From NCBI GenBank assembly GCA_963664945.1, contig OY761822.1, positions 4,216,001 to 4,280,000 on the forward strand: a DNA stretch of 64,000 bases. Reading direction: 5' to 3'. Source of the stretch: UBA6522 sp963664945. Lineage in GTDB: Bacteria; Pseudomonadota; Gammaproteobacteria; Steroidobacterales; Rariloculaceae. The notes under the pieces were generated by a model that was given only the letters and a program-made list of their open reading frames with translations, made no database searches and was not told the origin of the DNA. The position numbers and the translations under genes were made by a program. Shown here piece after piece: positions 34,206 to 43,249 of the stretch (within the stretch, counting starts at the first letter, position 1; each line of letters begins with the position of its first letter).

Positions 34206-34801
34206 TTCCTCGCAGCCGGACGGTTCGCGTGTAGCAGTGCGAGAACTTGGGTGGTAGGCTTCGGACACCGACACGGAAGCGGCGGGTTCCGGATGCCTGA
34301 CACAAAAAAACAACGCTTGAAGAAAACACGCCTGTGCCGGAGAAGCCGAAGGTCCGCACCAGGTGGCTTGACGGGTCGAAGTTCGTCGATCCGGAGGATC
34401 TTGGCAAGAGCGAGGTGTTCCGCAGGACCGTCAAGGCGGTCCGGAAGATCGAAACGCCCCACGCGTCGCAGTAGATTTCCACCGCCCCGCCCGCATGGGC
34501 TTTGTCCATGACATGCTCGCGCTCGTGTTGCCTGGCGCACTGTTCAACCTGGTCGCGCATTCTGCCCGGTTGCGGTTACGGCGGGTGGAAGGCTACGCGC
34601 TCTTGTTCTACACGCTGCTCGCTGGGTAGGTCATTCAAGGGATAACAGAGCCGGTGAATGGCCTGCTGCTGACCGCGTGGGAGCGGACCTTCACTGAAGA
34701 AACGGGCCTCTGAAACGTCAATATCCGTACTCGGATATCTCCGCAATGGCTCGGATCGCTCACCCAACAATTGAGGAATATGATACGCGGGCCGGTGAGA
34801 C
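34206..34801. other. Degenerate intergenic region
   Basis: About 600 bp without an identifiable gene. On the plus strand, 34298-34474 reads as a coding-like stretch (KVRTRWLDGSKFVDPEDLGK then RRTVKAVRKIETPHASQ, stop) with no convincing start. It may be the C-terminus of a lost gene. I cannot name the family. Confidence 0.4.
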
Positions 34802-35629
34802 TCAGTACGCAGTCAACACTTCTATGGGATAAGGCTCGGGCGGCGCCTCAGGCATGAGCGGTCGAACCTGCCGCTCAAGGTCCAACAGCGCTTGGCGGCG
34901 GTTGTCCGGACTCGGGTGAGTGCTCAGGAACTGCAGTGGATTGGATCCACCACCCTCCTCCATCTTCAGCCAGAGCGAGGCGCCGGCGGCGGGATCGTAG
35001 CCCGCACGCGCCGCCAGTTCGATTCCCATCCGATCGGCCTCGGTTTCTCCGGCGCGGCTGTTGGGCAAGGCTAAAGCGAGCGTCGCTGCTACTTCCACCG
35101 CCAACCGCGTCTCCGGGTCGTCGTTGTTGGCCGCGACCGCCAGCAGCCCCACCTCCGTAACGAGCGCGGTGGACATCCGTTCCGCCGTGTGGTTGGCGAT
35201 TGCATGGGACACTTCGTGCCCGAACACGTTGGCCAACTCATCGTCGGTCAATCCGAGCTTGAAAACGATGCCGCTGTACAGGGCCATCCGGCCGCCCGCC
35301 ATGCACCAGGCATTGACCGTGTCCGGGTCGTCGATCAGCGCGACACTCCAGTTCCAATCGGCCGTATGCGGATATTGGCTCACGGCCGCCGCGACCACGC
35401 GCCCGGCCGTCGCCCTCACGCGCGCGGCGAGCCTGGGATCGTTCAGCAACTGCCGTTCGTCCCGCAGTTGCGAAACCGTGTCCACATAGGCGGCTGCGGA
35501 CGCCTCGATGGCCACTACCGGGGGAACCAGCAGGAGTTGCCTGCGCCCGGTCGGACTGGTGGCGCAGGCGCCGATCAGCAGCGCCAACAGCGCAACCGAC
35601 AGTCCGCGGCGTACAGTGACGACTCTCAT
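34802..35629 (-). CDS. M48-family metalloprotease, lipoprotein
   Basis: 275 residues from ATG 35629. The signal peptide ends in a lipobox (LLALLIGAC), so a lipid-anchored envelope protein is expected. The zinc motif is FGHEVSHAIANH (HEVSH) at about residue 138, with the third ligand in GETEADRMGIELAARAGYDP. The sequence FLSTHPSPDNRRQALLDL near the C-terminus is the usual M48 ending. Similar proteases (BepA/LoiP/YcaL class) act in outer-membrane protein quality control. It is a monocistronic gene between the decayed defence zone and the sterol operon. Confidence 0.92.
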   Translation of the reverse strand: MRVVTVRRGLSVALLALLIGACATSPTGRRQLLLVPPVVAIEASAAAYVDTVSQLRDERQLLNDPRLAARVRATAGRVVAAAVSQYPHTADWNWSVALIDDPDTVNAWCMAGGRMALYSGIVFKLGLTDDELANVFGHEVSHAIANHTAERMSTALVTEVGLLAVAANNDDPETRLAVEVAATLALALPNSRAGETEADRMGIELAARAGYDPAAGASLWLKMEEGGGSNPLQFLSTHPSPDNRRQALLDLERQVRPLMPEAPPEPYPIEVLTAY

Positions 35630-35847
35630 CGCTCCGACCGTCCCTTGGTAGACAGTCTTGATTGCTGCCTGTTCTTCATGACTCCGAGTTGAATCCCGAT
35701 TCTCCTTACCCGATCCCGCTACAACCCTGGCGACACCCGATCGGCGCGACGGACTCTAGCATACGCGCCCACTGTGCCGAGCCGCATCGTGCTGGGTATC
35801 GCGATTCGTGCCAACCTCTCATCGCATCATTACTGTTGGTGGCAAAT

Positions 35848-35916
35848 GATCTGTCCGGTTTTGTAGCATGTGATCCGTCCGGTTTTGTAGCACGTGATCC
35901 GTCCGGTTTGATGGGA
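35848..35916 (+). repeat. Three tandem 24-bp repeats in a noncoding gap
   Basis: Units at 35848, 35872 and 35896 share gatcYgtccggttttgtagc; the third is cut short. They lie just beyond the 3' end of the sterol operon in a roughly 300-bp gap (35630-35932) that holds nothing else I recognise. Confidence 0.7.
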
Positions 35917-35932
35917 TGCCGGGAACCATTCG

Positions 35933-37312
35933 CTATCTCGCCTTTTTGAGTCGCCAGCCGTACATCAGCCGGCCGTAGAAGTTGAACCGGTTCCGCGCCG
36001 CTGTATCCTCAAAGGGATAGTCCGCGCCGAGTTGTTTCGCCGTGACCAGGCCGGTCACGAAACAGGTTTCCTGGCTGTTGATGAGCGTGTGGGCGCCGCA
36101 GTGCCAGGTCCGTCGCCTGCCCTGTATGAAGCGGAACATGGGGACCAGGAAGGTCACATGGCGCACGTCGTGCACGATGTGCTGGAACCACCACTTCCTG
36201 ACGATCTTGCCTTCGTCGATACGGCTGACCGGGTTGTAGGTCACCAGGCAGGGCTTGTCCGAGCGCTTCGCCCAGGGCTGCTGGTTGTGCATGATGTAGG
36301 TGATCTCGTAGTTGTCCGGACGCGCGCCGTACTGCTCGATGTGGTTGCTCCGGGTGTCGAGCGGTCTGGCCTCGTTGTCCGGCAGAACCGAAGCGTCGTG
36401 GTGAACGACCGTATGGTTGTGCAACTCGCTCTCGTAGCGGATCGATGACAGCAGCGAACGCTCGAGAAACGTGGGCTTGTCGAGGGCCATGAGCGTCTGG
36501 TTCGCGTTGCAGGCGAAGACGACGTCGTCGAAGGTCTCCGTGGCGCCGTTCTCGTCTTCGACGACTACGCCGGAATGTCCGCGGTGGACCTTGCGGACCG
36601 GCCGGTCGAGGTAAATCCTGTCCCGGAACCCGGCCGACATCGCTTCGTAGACGCGCCGGGTGCCCTGGTCCCACGTCTGCATGGGCGTGGCTTTCTCGAT
36701 GTCGAAGAACTCGAGATAACGGGAGAACAGCCACGCCGGCATGTCGAAGACGTTCGTCGCCATCAGGAAGTTGACGAACATGGGCTTGAGCACCTTGTAG
36801 CGGAAGTCGCCGGAAAACCCGCCGAAGTTGAGCAGCGTGCCCATGCTCAGGTAATTGAAGGGATTGAGCGCGTTGAGCAGTCGCGACCTCGACCGGTTGA
36901 GCCGGCCGAAGCGGCGCAGGCGTTTCAGGAGCTTCTGGAACCTTTCGATTTCCGCCTGCAGCTCCCGCCGGATGTCCGAGTCCATGTCGTGGGCGTAGAT
37001 GCCGCCGCGATACTTCACGCTGTAGCTGAACCGGGTATCGACGAGTTCGAGACCGTGTTGCCGCATGAAGAGCAGTATGTGGTGGTAAACGGAGGGAATG
37101 CAGGCCGTGACGGAGATGTCGAACGGGATCGAGCTGCCGTCTTCCTGCGGCATGTCGACCGTGATCGCGTTGCCGCCGACCTCGCCCCGCGCCTCGTAGA
37201 CGCGAAAATCGAAACGGTCCGGATGCCGGTGCAGCGCCCAGGCCACCCCGAGCCCGGAAACCCCGGCGCCGATGATGGCGACCCGTCTCGGCTTCTTCTC
37301 GTACCGGCTCAC
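35933..37312 (-). CDS. COG2907-like NAD/FAD-binding oxidoreductase in the sterol operon
   Basis: 459 residues from GTG 37312, which overlaps the cyclase stop as GTGA. The FAD-binding motif is VAIIGAGVSGLGVAWALHRH, then FRVYEARGEVGGNAIT. Other blocks are PFDISVTACIPSVYHHILLF, DDVVFACNANQTLMALDKPT and WHCGAHTLINSQETCFVTGL. The family is amine-oxidase/phytoene-desaturase-like and is often seen near lipid-modifying genes. Its tight coupling to the cyclase suggests it oxidises or desaturates a sterol intermediate, but that is inference and no sterol role is established to my knowledge. The open frame extends far upstream in the cyclase region; that extension is a shadow. Confidence 0.85.
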   Translation of the reverse strand: MSRYEKKPRRVAIIGAGVSGLGVAWALHRHPDRFDFRVYEARGEVGGNAITVDMPQEDGSSIPFDISVTACIPSVYHHILLFMRQHGLELVDTRFSYSVKYRGGIYAHDMDSDIRRELQAEIERFQKLLKRLRRFGRLNRSRSRLLNALNPFNYLSMGTLLNFGGFSGDFRYKVLKPMFVNFLMATNVFDMPAWLFSRYLEFFDIEKATPMQTWDQGTRRVYEAMSAGFRDRIYLDRPVRKVHRGHSGVVVEDENGATETFDDVVFACNANQTLMALDKPTFLERSLLSSIRYESELHNHTVVHHDASVLPDNEARPLDTRSNHIEQYGARPDNYEITYIMHNQQPWAKRSDKPCLVTYNPVSRIDEGKIVRKWWFQHIVHDVRHVTFLVPMFRFIQGRRRTWHCGAHTLINSQETCFVTGLVTAKQLGADYPFEDTAARNRFNFYGRLMYGWRLKKAR

Positions 37313-40300
37313 GCCTGTTTGCTGTTCCGCGGCGATAAACCCGTCGCGCCGGCGGACTGGCCGGCGGGCTTCGTCAGGTCCAGCCGGGCCCGGCGCCGTC
37401 GCTCGTAGAGACCGAGCGCATGCAGCGGGAAGTACTGCCGGTACAGGACATAGTCGAGCAGCGCCGTGCGGAAGAAGACGCCGGCCATGTCCTGCCTGGG
37501 CCACGTCCCGTCCTTTTCCTGGGCCGCCAGCAGGAAGCGGACGCCCCTCGAAATCGCCGTCCAGTTCGAGTCGCCCGCCTCGATGAGCGCGATCAGCGCC
37601 CAGGCGGTCTGAATGACCTGGCTCTGCGTGTGCGCGACGTAGCGCCCGGTCAGGCAGCCGCTGTGGTGTTCGCCCCATCCCCCGTCTTCGCGCTGGCGGT
37701 CCACAAGCCAGCGGCAGGCCAGGCGCAGGGCCGGGTCGCCGCGACGGGCGCCGGCGGCGACCAGCCCCCTGATTCCGAAGAAGGCGCCATAGATGAACTG
37801 CACGCCCCAGACGCCGCGCCAGGACCCGTCGCGCGCCTGGCTGCGGCGCAGCCAGGCGGCGGCCCGTGACACGGCGTTGCTCATGGCGCTGTCCGCAAGT
37901 TGCGGGAACTGCTCGCGGCATCCGGCGAGCGCGGCGATGCACGATGCCGTGCACTCCACATAGGAGTGTTCGGTCATCGACTCGCCGAACATCTCGGCCG
38001 GATTCAGCCATTCGAGACCGACCCTCGAACGCCGCGCCTCGTAGCTGCCGAAACCGCCGTCGCGGTTCTGGCCGCGCAAGATGAACCGCACGGCGTCGCC
38101 GAGCATTTCCGTGTCGGCGGCCTGTCCGCCGGCGGCGAGGACTCCGAGCACCGCTTCGGCGGTGCAGTCGCTCACGGGCCAGCCGTGCCATGCGCCGGGA
38201 AAACACCAGCCGCCCCTGGGGTCGGCCCGATATGCCTCGCGGAACCCCTCGAAGCTCGTGCCGATCTGTTGCCGGCGCAGGTAGTGCGCGCCGCGGCGCA
38301 ACGCCTCGCGAACTCCGCCGGCCGCCTCGCATTCGGAGGCCTTGGCCAGCGCCTGCAGCGCGAAGCCGGTATCCCAGGAACTGCTTCGGGCGCCGGTGAC
38401 TCGCGCGCCAAGCTCCTCGTCCTCCCAGAGCCATCCGTCGAGCTTCGCGAAAGCCTGGCGGCAATCGGGGTCGTCCGGGTCGTGCAGCCACAAGGCCAGG
38501 ATGTTGAGAAAGCCGCTGACCGGAGAGATGCTCGTGTGGCCTGTCGATCGCAATTCCCACTTGATCTGCCGGCGCAGCGCCTCCATGCAGCGGGCGCGCA
38601 AGCGTTTGCCGTGAAACCGTTCGATCAGGCGGGCAAGCCCGTAGCCCGCGCGCAGCCACACGCCCGGCCGCTGGAACAGGTCGGCCTCCCGCAAGCGATT
38701 GCGAGTCGAGGAAAAGTCGATGCCGTCGAAACCCTCCGGGTACAACTCCTGCCGCAGGGACTCGACCAGGGGCGTGACGGGCGCCTGGAATCGATGGGGA
38801 TAGATCGACGCCATCGCCATGTAGATGAGCCGCGTGTGGCAATACCAGTTCGACGGGTGCAGGGGGACCCGGCGCGGCAGGCTCCACAGTTCCGGCAGGA
38901 TGGCGTGGACCCCGCGCCAGTCGTAGAGATTCAGCAGCGCGAGCCAGAACTTGCCCCAGCTCGGGATCGCGACAACGCCTTCGGCCCGCAGGAAGCTCAG
39001 GGCCCGTTCCAGCGACGGATCGTCCCGCTCGACGCCGAGCAATCTCGCCGCGACGTAGACCAGGGCGGTCACGAACAGGTGCGGCGGCGAGTGTTCGTGC
39101 AGGCCCCAGCAGCCGCCTTCAAGACGGGTACGTTCGAAGGAGCGCAGCACGCGCTTGCGCCGGCCGGGTTCGAGCGGCTCGCCCATGATGTGGTGCAGCA
39201 GCACGTATTGCGCGGTCAGCATGGGGCACCAGACCATCTCGCCTTCCCAGGCGCCGTCCTCGCCCTGCAGAGCCAGCAACCGCGCGCCCGCGCTGCGCAA
39301 TGCCGGTCCAGCGTCGGGTGACGCCGATTCGCTCGGGCGGTTCGGTTTCGCAGCGCCGGGGTTCGATGGCATGGAAATCAGAAACGCGCGGCTCAGGGTG
39401 CGGCGGGCTTGCCCATCTTCCATTTCGCCGCGGCGTTTTACCCTCCGCAGTTTCCGCATGCCGCGCGCGAGCCAGCGCAGACGACGACCAAGCGGGTAAA
39501 CGATATCGCGGGCCCGGCGCCACGCGAGACGGTCGAACGATCGCGGAACGGAACCGGCCATCGCCCGGACCACCGTGGCGGACAGCGCGAGCCCCAGGTG
39601 GACGATCGAGGTGTCTTCGCAGGCGAGCAGGCGCATGGTCCGGTCGCGGACCACGCGATGCGTCCGCCAATTGCGGTAGATCGCATGCCTGAGCGCCACG
39701 CACTCGAAACGATGATCCGCAAAGGCCTCGTAGAGCCCCATGGCGAGCAGCTCGGGAGCGCGGATCGCCGTGAAGCGCCTGGCGGTGAAGCTCTTGAAAT
39801 TACTGCCCTCGGCCAGCATGAGCGCGTCGTCGAAGCCGAGCGTCATGCCGACCGCCGTCATGGGATGGTAGTGTCCCGCGGCATCGCCGACGAGCACGCG
39901 CCGCCGGGTCCCATAGCTGACACGCGGCCTGAGTTCGTTGGCCGCCGCGTGAAACCTTCCCGCCCTGAGCGCGGCGATGAAGCCGGGCCTCAGCGATTCC
40001 GGCAGAAAGGCGGCGTAGGAGTCGGCAAGCAAGGCGATCCGGTCGCGCGGCGACCAGTGATCGAGCGGGACATCGACGACGATTCGGGCACGATCCCCGC
40101 CGAGGGGATAGACCAGAATCGGACCCGGACCGCCAAGCAATACCTGCCCGAAACCCCGCGGCTCGAGTGCCACGCCTTCAACCGACACGCCGACCATCCG
40201 AGAACAGGTCATCCGCCGCGTCGGCAGGCCGAGGGACCGGCGCACGATCGAGGCCCGGCCGTCGGCGCCGACGATCCGGGCGGCCTTCAGGGACTGCTCG

Positions 40301-40731
40301 ATACGATCGCGGGAAAAGACGACCCGTTCGTCCTCGATCTCCCCGACCCGCGCGTTGAGAAGAAAGTCGATACCCGGCTCGTTCCCGATGGCTTCGTGCA
40401 GCCTCGACACGAGCACGTCATGCTCGCAGACCAGCCCGCGGGATGCGTTCGGATAGGGAAGCACGATCGGCTCCGAACGGTCTTCCGGGAACACGACGAA
40501 CCCCTGCCCGACCGTGCTGCGGACCGGCCCGTCGAACGTTATCCCGAAATCGCGCAACATCCGCACGGCCGGGGGATGCAGCCATTCCCCCGCCAGCCGC
40601 GTGGAAGCCTTCGGATTGGCTTCGAGCAGGGCGACGCGGGCGCCCTTGCGCGCGTGGGCGAGCGCGCAGAGGCTGCCGACCGGACCGGCGCCGACTATGG
40701 CCACGTCGTAGCGGGGCGAAGCGCCGCTCAC
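37309..40731 (-). CDS. Squalene monooxygenase-oxidosqualene cyclase fusion protein
   Basis: 1140 residues from GTG 40731, which overlaps the CYP51 stop as GTGA; a TTG 15 codons upstream is possible but less likely. Residues 1-440 are an FAD monooxygenase: VAIVGAGPVGSLCALAHARK, ARIVGADGRASIV and VLVGDAAGHYHPMTAVGMTL, close to squalene epoxidases. A linker near residues 440-470 lacks a stop and any ribosome-binding site. Residues 470-1140 are a triterpene cyclase: QW motifs (LQGEDGAWEG, GQNRDGGFGSYE, RQREDGGWGE, AQEKDGTWPR), the catalytic WPVSDCTAEAVLG (Asp at about 855) and EWLNPAEMFGESMTEHSYVE. DCTAE marks an oxidosqualene cyclase; squalene-hopene cyclases have DxDD. Product type (lanosterol, cycloartenol, parkeol) cannot be fixed from sequence. 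Confidence 0.9.
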   Translation of the reverse strand: MSGASPRYDVAIVGAGPVGSLCALAHARKGARVALLEANPKASTRLAGEWLHPPAVRMLRDFGITFDGPVRSTVGQGFVVFPEDRSEPIVLPYPNASRGLVCEHDVLVSRLHEAIGNEPGIDFLLNARVGEIEDERVVFSRDRIEQSLKAARIVGADGRASIVRRSLGLPTRRMTCSRMVGVSVEGVALEPRGFGQVLLGGPGPILVYPLGGDRARIVVDVPLDHWSPRDRIALLADSYAAFLPESLRPGFIAALRAGRFHAAANELRPRVSYGTRRRVLVGDAAGHYHPMTAVGMTLGFDDALMLAEGSNFKSFTARRFTAIRAPELLAMGLYEAFADHRFECVALRHAIYRNWRTHRVVRDRTMRLLACEDTSIVHLGLALSATVVRAMAGSVPRSFDRLAWRRARDIVYPLGRRLRWLARGMRKLRRVKRRGEMEDGQARRTLSRAFLISMPSNPGAAKPNRPSESASPDAGPALRSAGARLLALQGEDGAWEGEMVWCPMLTAQYVLLHHIMGEPLEPGRRKRVLRSFERTRLEGGCWGLHEHSPPHLFVTALVYVAARLLGVERDDPSLERALSFLRAEGVVAIPSWGKFWLALLNLYDWRGVHAILPELWSLPRRVPLHPSNWYCHTRLIYMAMASIYPHRFQAPVTPLVESLRQELYPEGFDGIDFSSTRNRLREADLFQRPGVWLRAGYGLARLIERFHGKRLRARCMEALRRQIKWELRSTGHTSISPVSGFLNILALWLHDPDDPDCRQAFAKLDGWLWEDEELGARVTGARSSSWDTGFALQALAKASECEAAGGVREALRRGAHYLRRQQIGTSFEGFREAYRADPRGGWCFPGAWHGWPVSDCTAEAVLGVLAAGGQAADTEMLGDAVRFILRGQNRDGGFGSYEARRSRVGLEWLNPAEMFGESMTEHSYVECTASCIAALAGCREQFPQLADSAMSNAVSRAAAWLRRSQARDGSWRGVWGVQFIYGAFFGIRGLVAAGARRGDPALRLACRWLVDRQREDGGWGEHHSGCLTGRYVAHTQSQVIQTAWALIALIEAGDSNWTAISRGVRFLLAAQEKDGTWPRQDMAGVFFRTALLDYVLYRQYFPLHALGLYERRRRARLDLTKPAGQSAGATGLSPRNSKQA

Positions 40732-42149
40732 CGGAAGACGCTTGCTTGCGGACGGCGGCGGTAGCGCAGCCGGCAAGGTGTTTTGGGCCCCGTCACCCAG
40801 CTACCGTAGTTCGGGGCGGGGGCCGCCGTTACGAGCTCGAAATCGAAGCGGTCGAGCAGCACCGTCCAGATCGCCTTGAGTTGCAGGATGGCGAAGTTCT
40901 TGCCCATGCACCGATGTTTGCCGCCGCCGAAACCGATCAGGGCGTAGTGGTGCTGCTTGTCCTCGCCGGCGGGGGGAGCAAATCGCTCCGGATCGAAACG
41001 CTCGGGCTCCGCGAATACGTGGGGCAGGCGGTGCGAGACGGCCGGCGACACCACGGCGAGCGTGCCGGCCGGCACCGTGTAGCCGGCGTGTTGCAGGGGC
41101 TTGAGCACCTTGCGGATCAGCAATATCAACGGCGGATGCAGCCGCTCGCACTCGCGCACGCTGCGTTCCAGGGCCTGTTGCCGCTTGAGGCTCGCGAGAT
41201 CCATCGTCCCCGATTCGCGGTAGACCTTCTGCATTTCCTCCCTGACGCATGCGACGCAGCCCGGCTCGCCGGCAAACGCCAGGCCCATCCAGCTCGCGAG
41301 CACGGCGCTCGTGTGCTGGCCCGCAAACAACACGGTCAGCAGTATCCCGGTGATCTCCTCATCGCCGAGCGCCCGGCCGTCCTTGTAGCGGGCCTGCATG
41401 AGCGTCTGCATGAAGTCGTCGGGCGCGGCTCCCGAGCGGCGGCGTCCCGCCATGATTGCGCCGAGAATCTCGGCGATCCTGCGCCGCGCGAGATCGCGCC
41501 GCCGGTGCGCCGGTATGGGCAGTCTGGGCAGGAAGAATCCCAGGACGTTGATGCCTTCCTGCAGGTCGTGATAGGCATCGGCGAAACCGGAGTCCACCCT
41601 GTCGCGGACTTCCTGTCCGAGCAGGCAGCGGCTCGCGATGTTGACGGTGAGTTCGTTCATCGCGGCCGGCAAGTCGATTTCGCCGGCCTCGCCGAGGGTG
41701 GCGGCGAACCGCGAGGCCTCATCGTACATGATGCGCGCGAACCGGCGCATCGCGGCTTCGCGCAGCGCCGGATACAGGAACCCCAACTGCTCGGCCATGA
41801 TCTCGGGCGCCACGTCGTAAGCCACGCCGCGGCCGAAGATAGGCACGGTGAACTGGTAGACGGCCTTGGCGTCGAGCTGGTCCTCGGACGCCCGGAAGTA
41901 ACGGTCGTGCGCTTCAAGGCCCGTGAACAGGACGAACTCTCGGGGGCCGAGGCGGAAGCGGGCCAGTTCGCCATGTTCGCGCCAGCAGCGGCTCAGCATC
42001 GCGACCGGGTCCTTCTGAAACTCCGGCAGGTGGCCGAGCAGGGGCCAGCCGCCCGAGAGTTCGGGAATCGGCTTCGCCGCCGGAGCCGCGGGCGCGGCCG
42101 AACTCAGAGTCGCTGTATTGTCGGACCGGCGTGCCAAGCGTGCCCTCAA
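40728..42149 (-). CDS. cyp51: Sterol 14-alpha-demethylase (CYP51 family P450)
   Basis: 473 residues, apparently from TTG 42149 overlapping the reductase stop as TTGA. CYP51 signatures are present: YQFTVPIFGRGVAYDV in the B' region, GILLTVLFAGQHTSAVLASW in the I helix, ERLHPPLILLIRKV (ExxR region just upstream) and the heme loop FGGGKHRCMGKNFA with the cysteine ligand. No N-terminal membrane anchor is evident; bacterial CYP51s are often soluble. It removes the C-14 methyl group of lanosterol-type sterols, using three oxygenation steps. It lies between the C-14 reductase gene and the cyclase fusion. Confidence 0.93.
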   Translation of the reverse strand: MRARLARRSDNTATLSSAAPAAPAAKPIPELSGGWPLLGHLPEFQKDPVAMLSRCWREHGELARFRLGPREFVLFTGLEAHDRYFRASEDQLDAKAVYQFTVPIFGRGVAYDVAPEIMAEQLGFLYPALREAAMRRFARIMYDEASRFAATLGEAGEIDLPAAMNELTVNIASRCLLGQEVRDRVDSGFADAYHDLQEGINVLGFFLPRLPIPAHRRRDLARRRIAEILGAIMAGRRRSGAAPDDFMQTLMQARYKDGRALGDEEITGILLTVLFAGQHTSAVLASWMGLAFAGEPGCVACVREEMQKVYRESGTMDLASLKRQQALERSVRECERLHPPLILLIRKVLKPLQHAGYTVPAGTLAVVSPAVSHRLPHVFAEPERFDPERFAPPAGEDKQHHYALIGFGGGKHRCMGKNFAILQLKAIWTVLLDRFDFELVTAAPAPNYGSWVTGPKTPCRLRYRRRPQASVFR

Positions 42150-43249
42150 TAGACGAACGGAACCATCGAATACGGGACCCTCGCCTTGTAGCGGCGCCAG
42201 AGATCCCCGTACTTGGCCTGGCAGCGGCGCTCATCGCGCACGGAGCGATGCGACAACAGGGTCGCAAGCCACGCCGGCAACAAATAGGGCGCCCAGGATA
42301 CGAACCCGCTCGTCAGCGCGAACGAGAGGTAGACGCAGATCTCGCCGGTGTAGTTGAGATGCCGCCCGATCCCCCAGAACCCGGAAACGAGCAGGCGCCC
42401 GTCCAGCGTCTCGGCACGCTTGCCCCAGATCGTCGTCCCGGGGTCGCGCTTGAAGCGGTGCTTCTGCCCGTTGGCGCCGCGGAACATCCAGAAGCCGAAC
42501 GCGTACAGCGCGACGATCCCGGCCGCGGCGGCGGGGCTCAGCGGCGGCCCGGACGCGTCCACGAGCCACCAGCCGACGATGCAATAGAAGAACGGCACGA
42601 GCACGTAGTCTCCCCAGACCAGCATCCAGCCGAACCGCTCGCTGATGATGTCCCAAGTGTGGACCATGCCGCCTTCGAACTGGAAATAGTTGAACACGTA
42701 CACGAAGGTGAATGCCTGGTACAGCGTCATCGCGAACGTCAGTTCGCCGCGGGTTTCGTACTGCGCCACCGCGAACGACGCGTTGAAGAGCGCGAGCCCG
42801 ATGAGCGAGGGGCGGTAGCTGAACATCTTGAGGTCCACGCCGAGCAGGGCTGGATTGAGTTCGACACCGACGAAGTACCCGCGCAGGAATCCCCGTGATG
42901 CGCCCTTCGCCCGTGCCCCGCGCCAGTACAGCCAGCCCGAAAACGCGAACGCGCATACGTTCGTCACGGCGAAGAGGGCGAAAAAGTGAGTGTGCAGCAC
43001 CGACAGCGAAAACCAGCCAAGGAGCTGGGCGAGAGCGGCCAGGACCGCGGTCAGCAGGAACAGCGTCAGTCCATTGAGCTTGCAGGCGATCGATTTCCCG
43101 CCGAGATCCGGCCCTTCGATGCGGCGTCCCGGCAGCGCCATCGACCCCAGAAACAGGGCAACGACGAACACCGCCAGCATCGCGGCCGAGTCGAGCAGCA
43201 TGCTGGCGGAAAACACGGGTACGCCGAACTGCGGCTCAGGCGCCGGCAT
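42146..43249 (-). CDS. C-14 sterol reductase (ERG4/ERG24 family)
   Basis: 367 residues from ATG 43249, overlapping the Rieske gene by 14 nt. It is a multi-pass membrane protein with about 8-9 hydrophobic segments. The C-terminal family signature is LLVSGFWGIGRHLNYTGEI followed by RDERRCQAKYGDLWRRYKAR and VPYSMVPFVY, the NADPH-binding end of sterol delta-14/delta-7 reductases. Next to CYP51, the best assignment is reduction of the delta-14 double bond left by C-14 demethylation. A delta-7 or C-24(28) activity is an alternative. Confidence 0.9.
   Translation of the reverse strand: MPAPEPQFGVPVFSASMLLDSAAMLAVFVVALFLGSMALPGRRIEGPDLGGKSIACKLNGLTLFLLTAVLAALAQLLGWFSLSVLHTHFFALFAVTNVCAFAFSGWLYWRGARAKGASRGFLRGYFVGVELNPALLGVDLKMFSYRPSLIGLALFNASFAVAQYETRGELTFAMTLYQAFTFVYVFNYFQFEGGMVHTWDIISERFGWMLVWGDYVLVPFFYCIVGWWLVDASGPPLSPAAAAGIVALYAFGFWMFRGANGQKHRFKRDPGTTIWGKRAETLDGRLLVSGFWGIGRHLNYTGEICVYLSFALTSGFVSWAPYLLPAWLATLLSHRSVRDERRCQAKYGDLWRRYKARVPYSMVPFVY

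Noticed and set aside
35848..35916. CRISPR remnant
   Set aside because: The units are directly adjacent without spacers and not palindromic.
37313..38887. Upstream extension of the FAD oxidoreductase frame
   Set aside because: Lies entirely inside the cyclase gene in another frame, is arginine-rich and lacks domains. The GTG at 37312 gives a normal N-terminal FAD motif.
37309..39372. Cyclase as a squalene-hopene cyclase
   Set aside because: Squalene-hopene cyclases carry DxDD at the catalytic position. Here it is SDCTAE, with the oxidosqualene-type EWLNPAEMFGE block following, and the gene context is sterol-specific.
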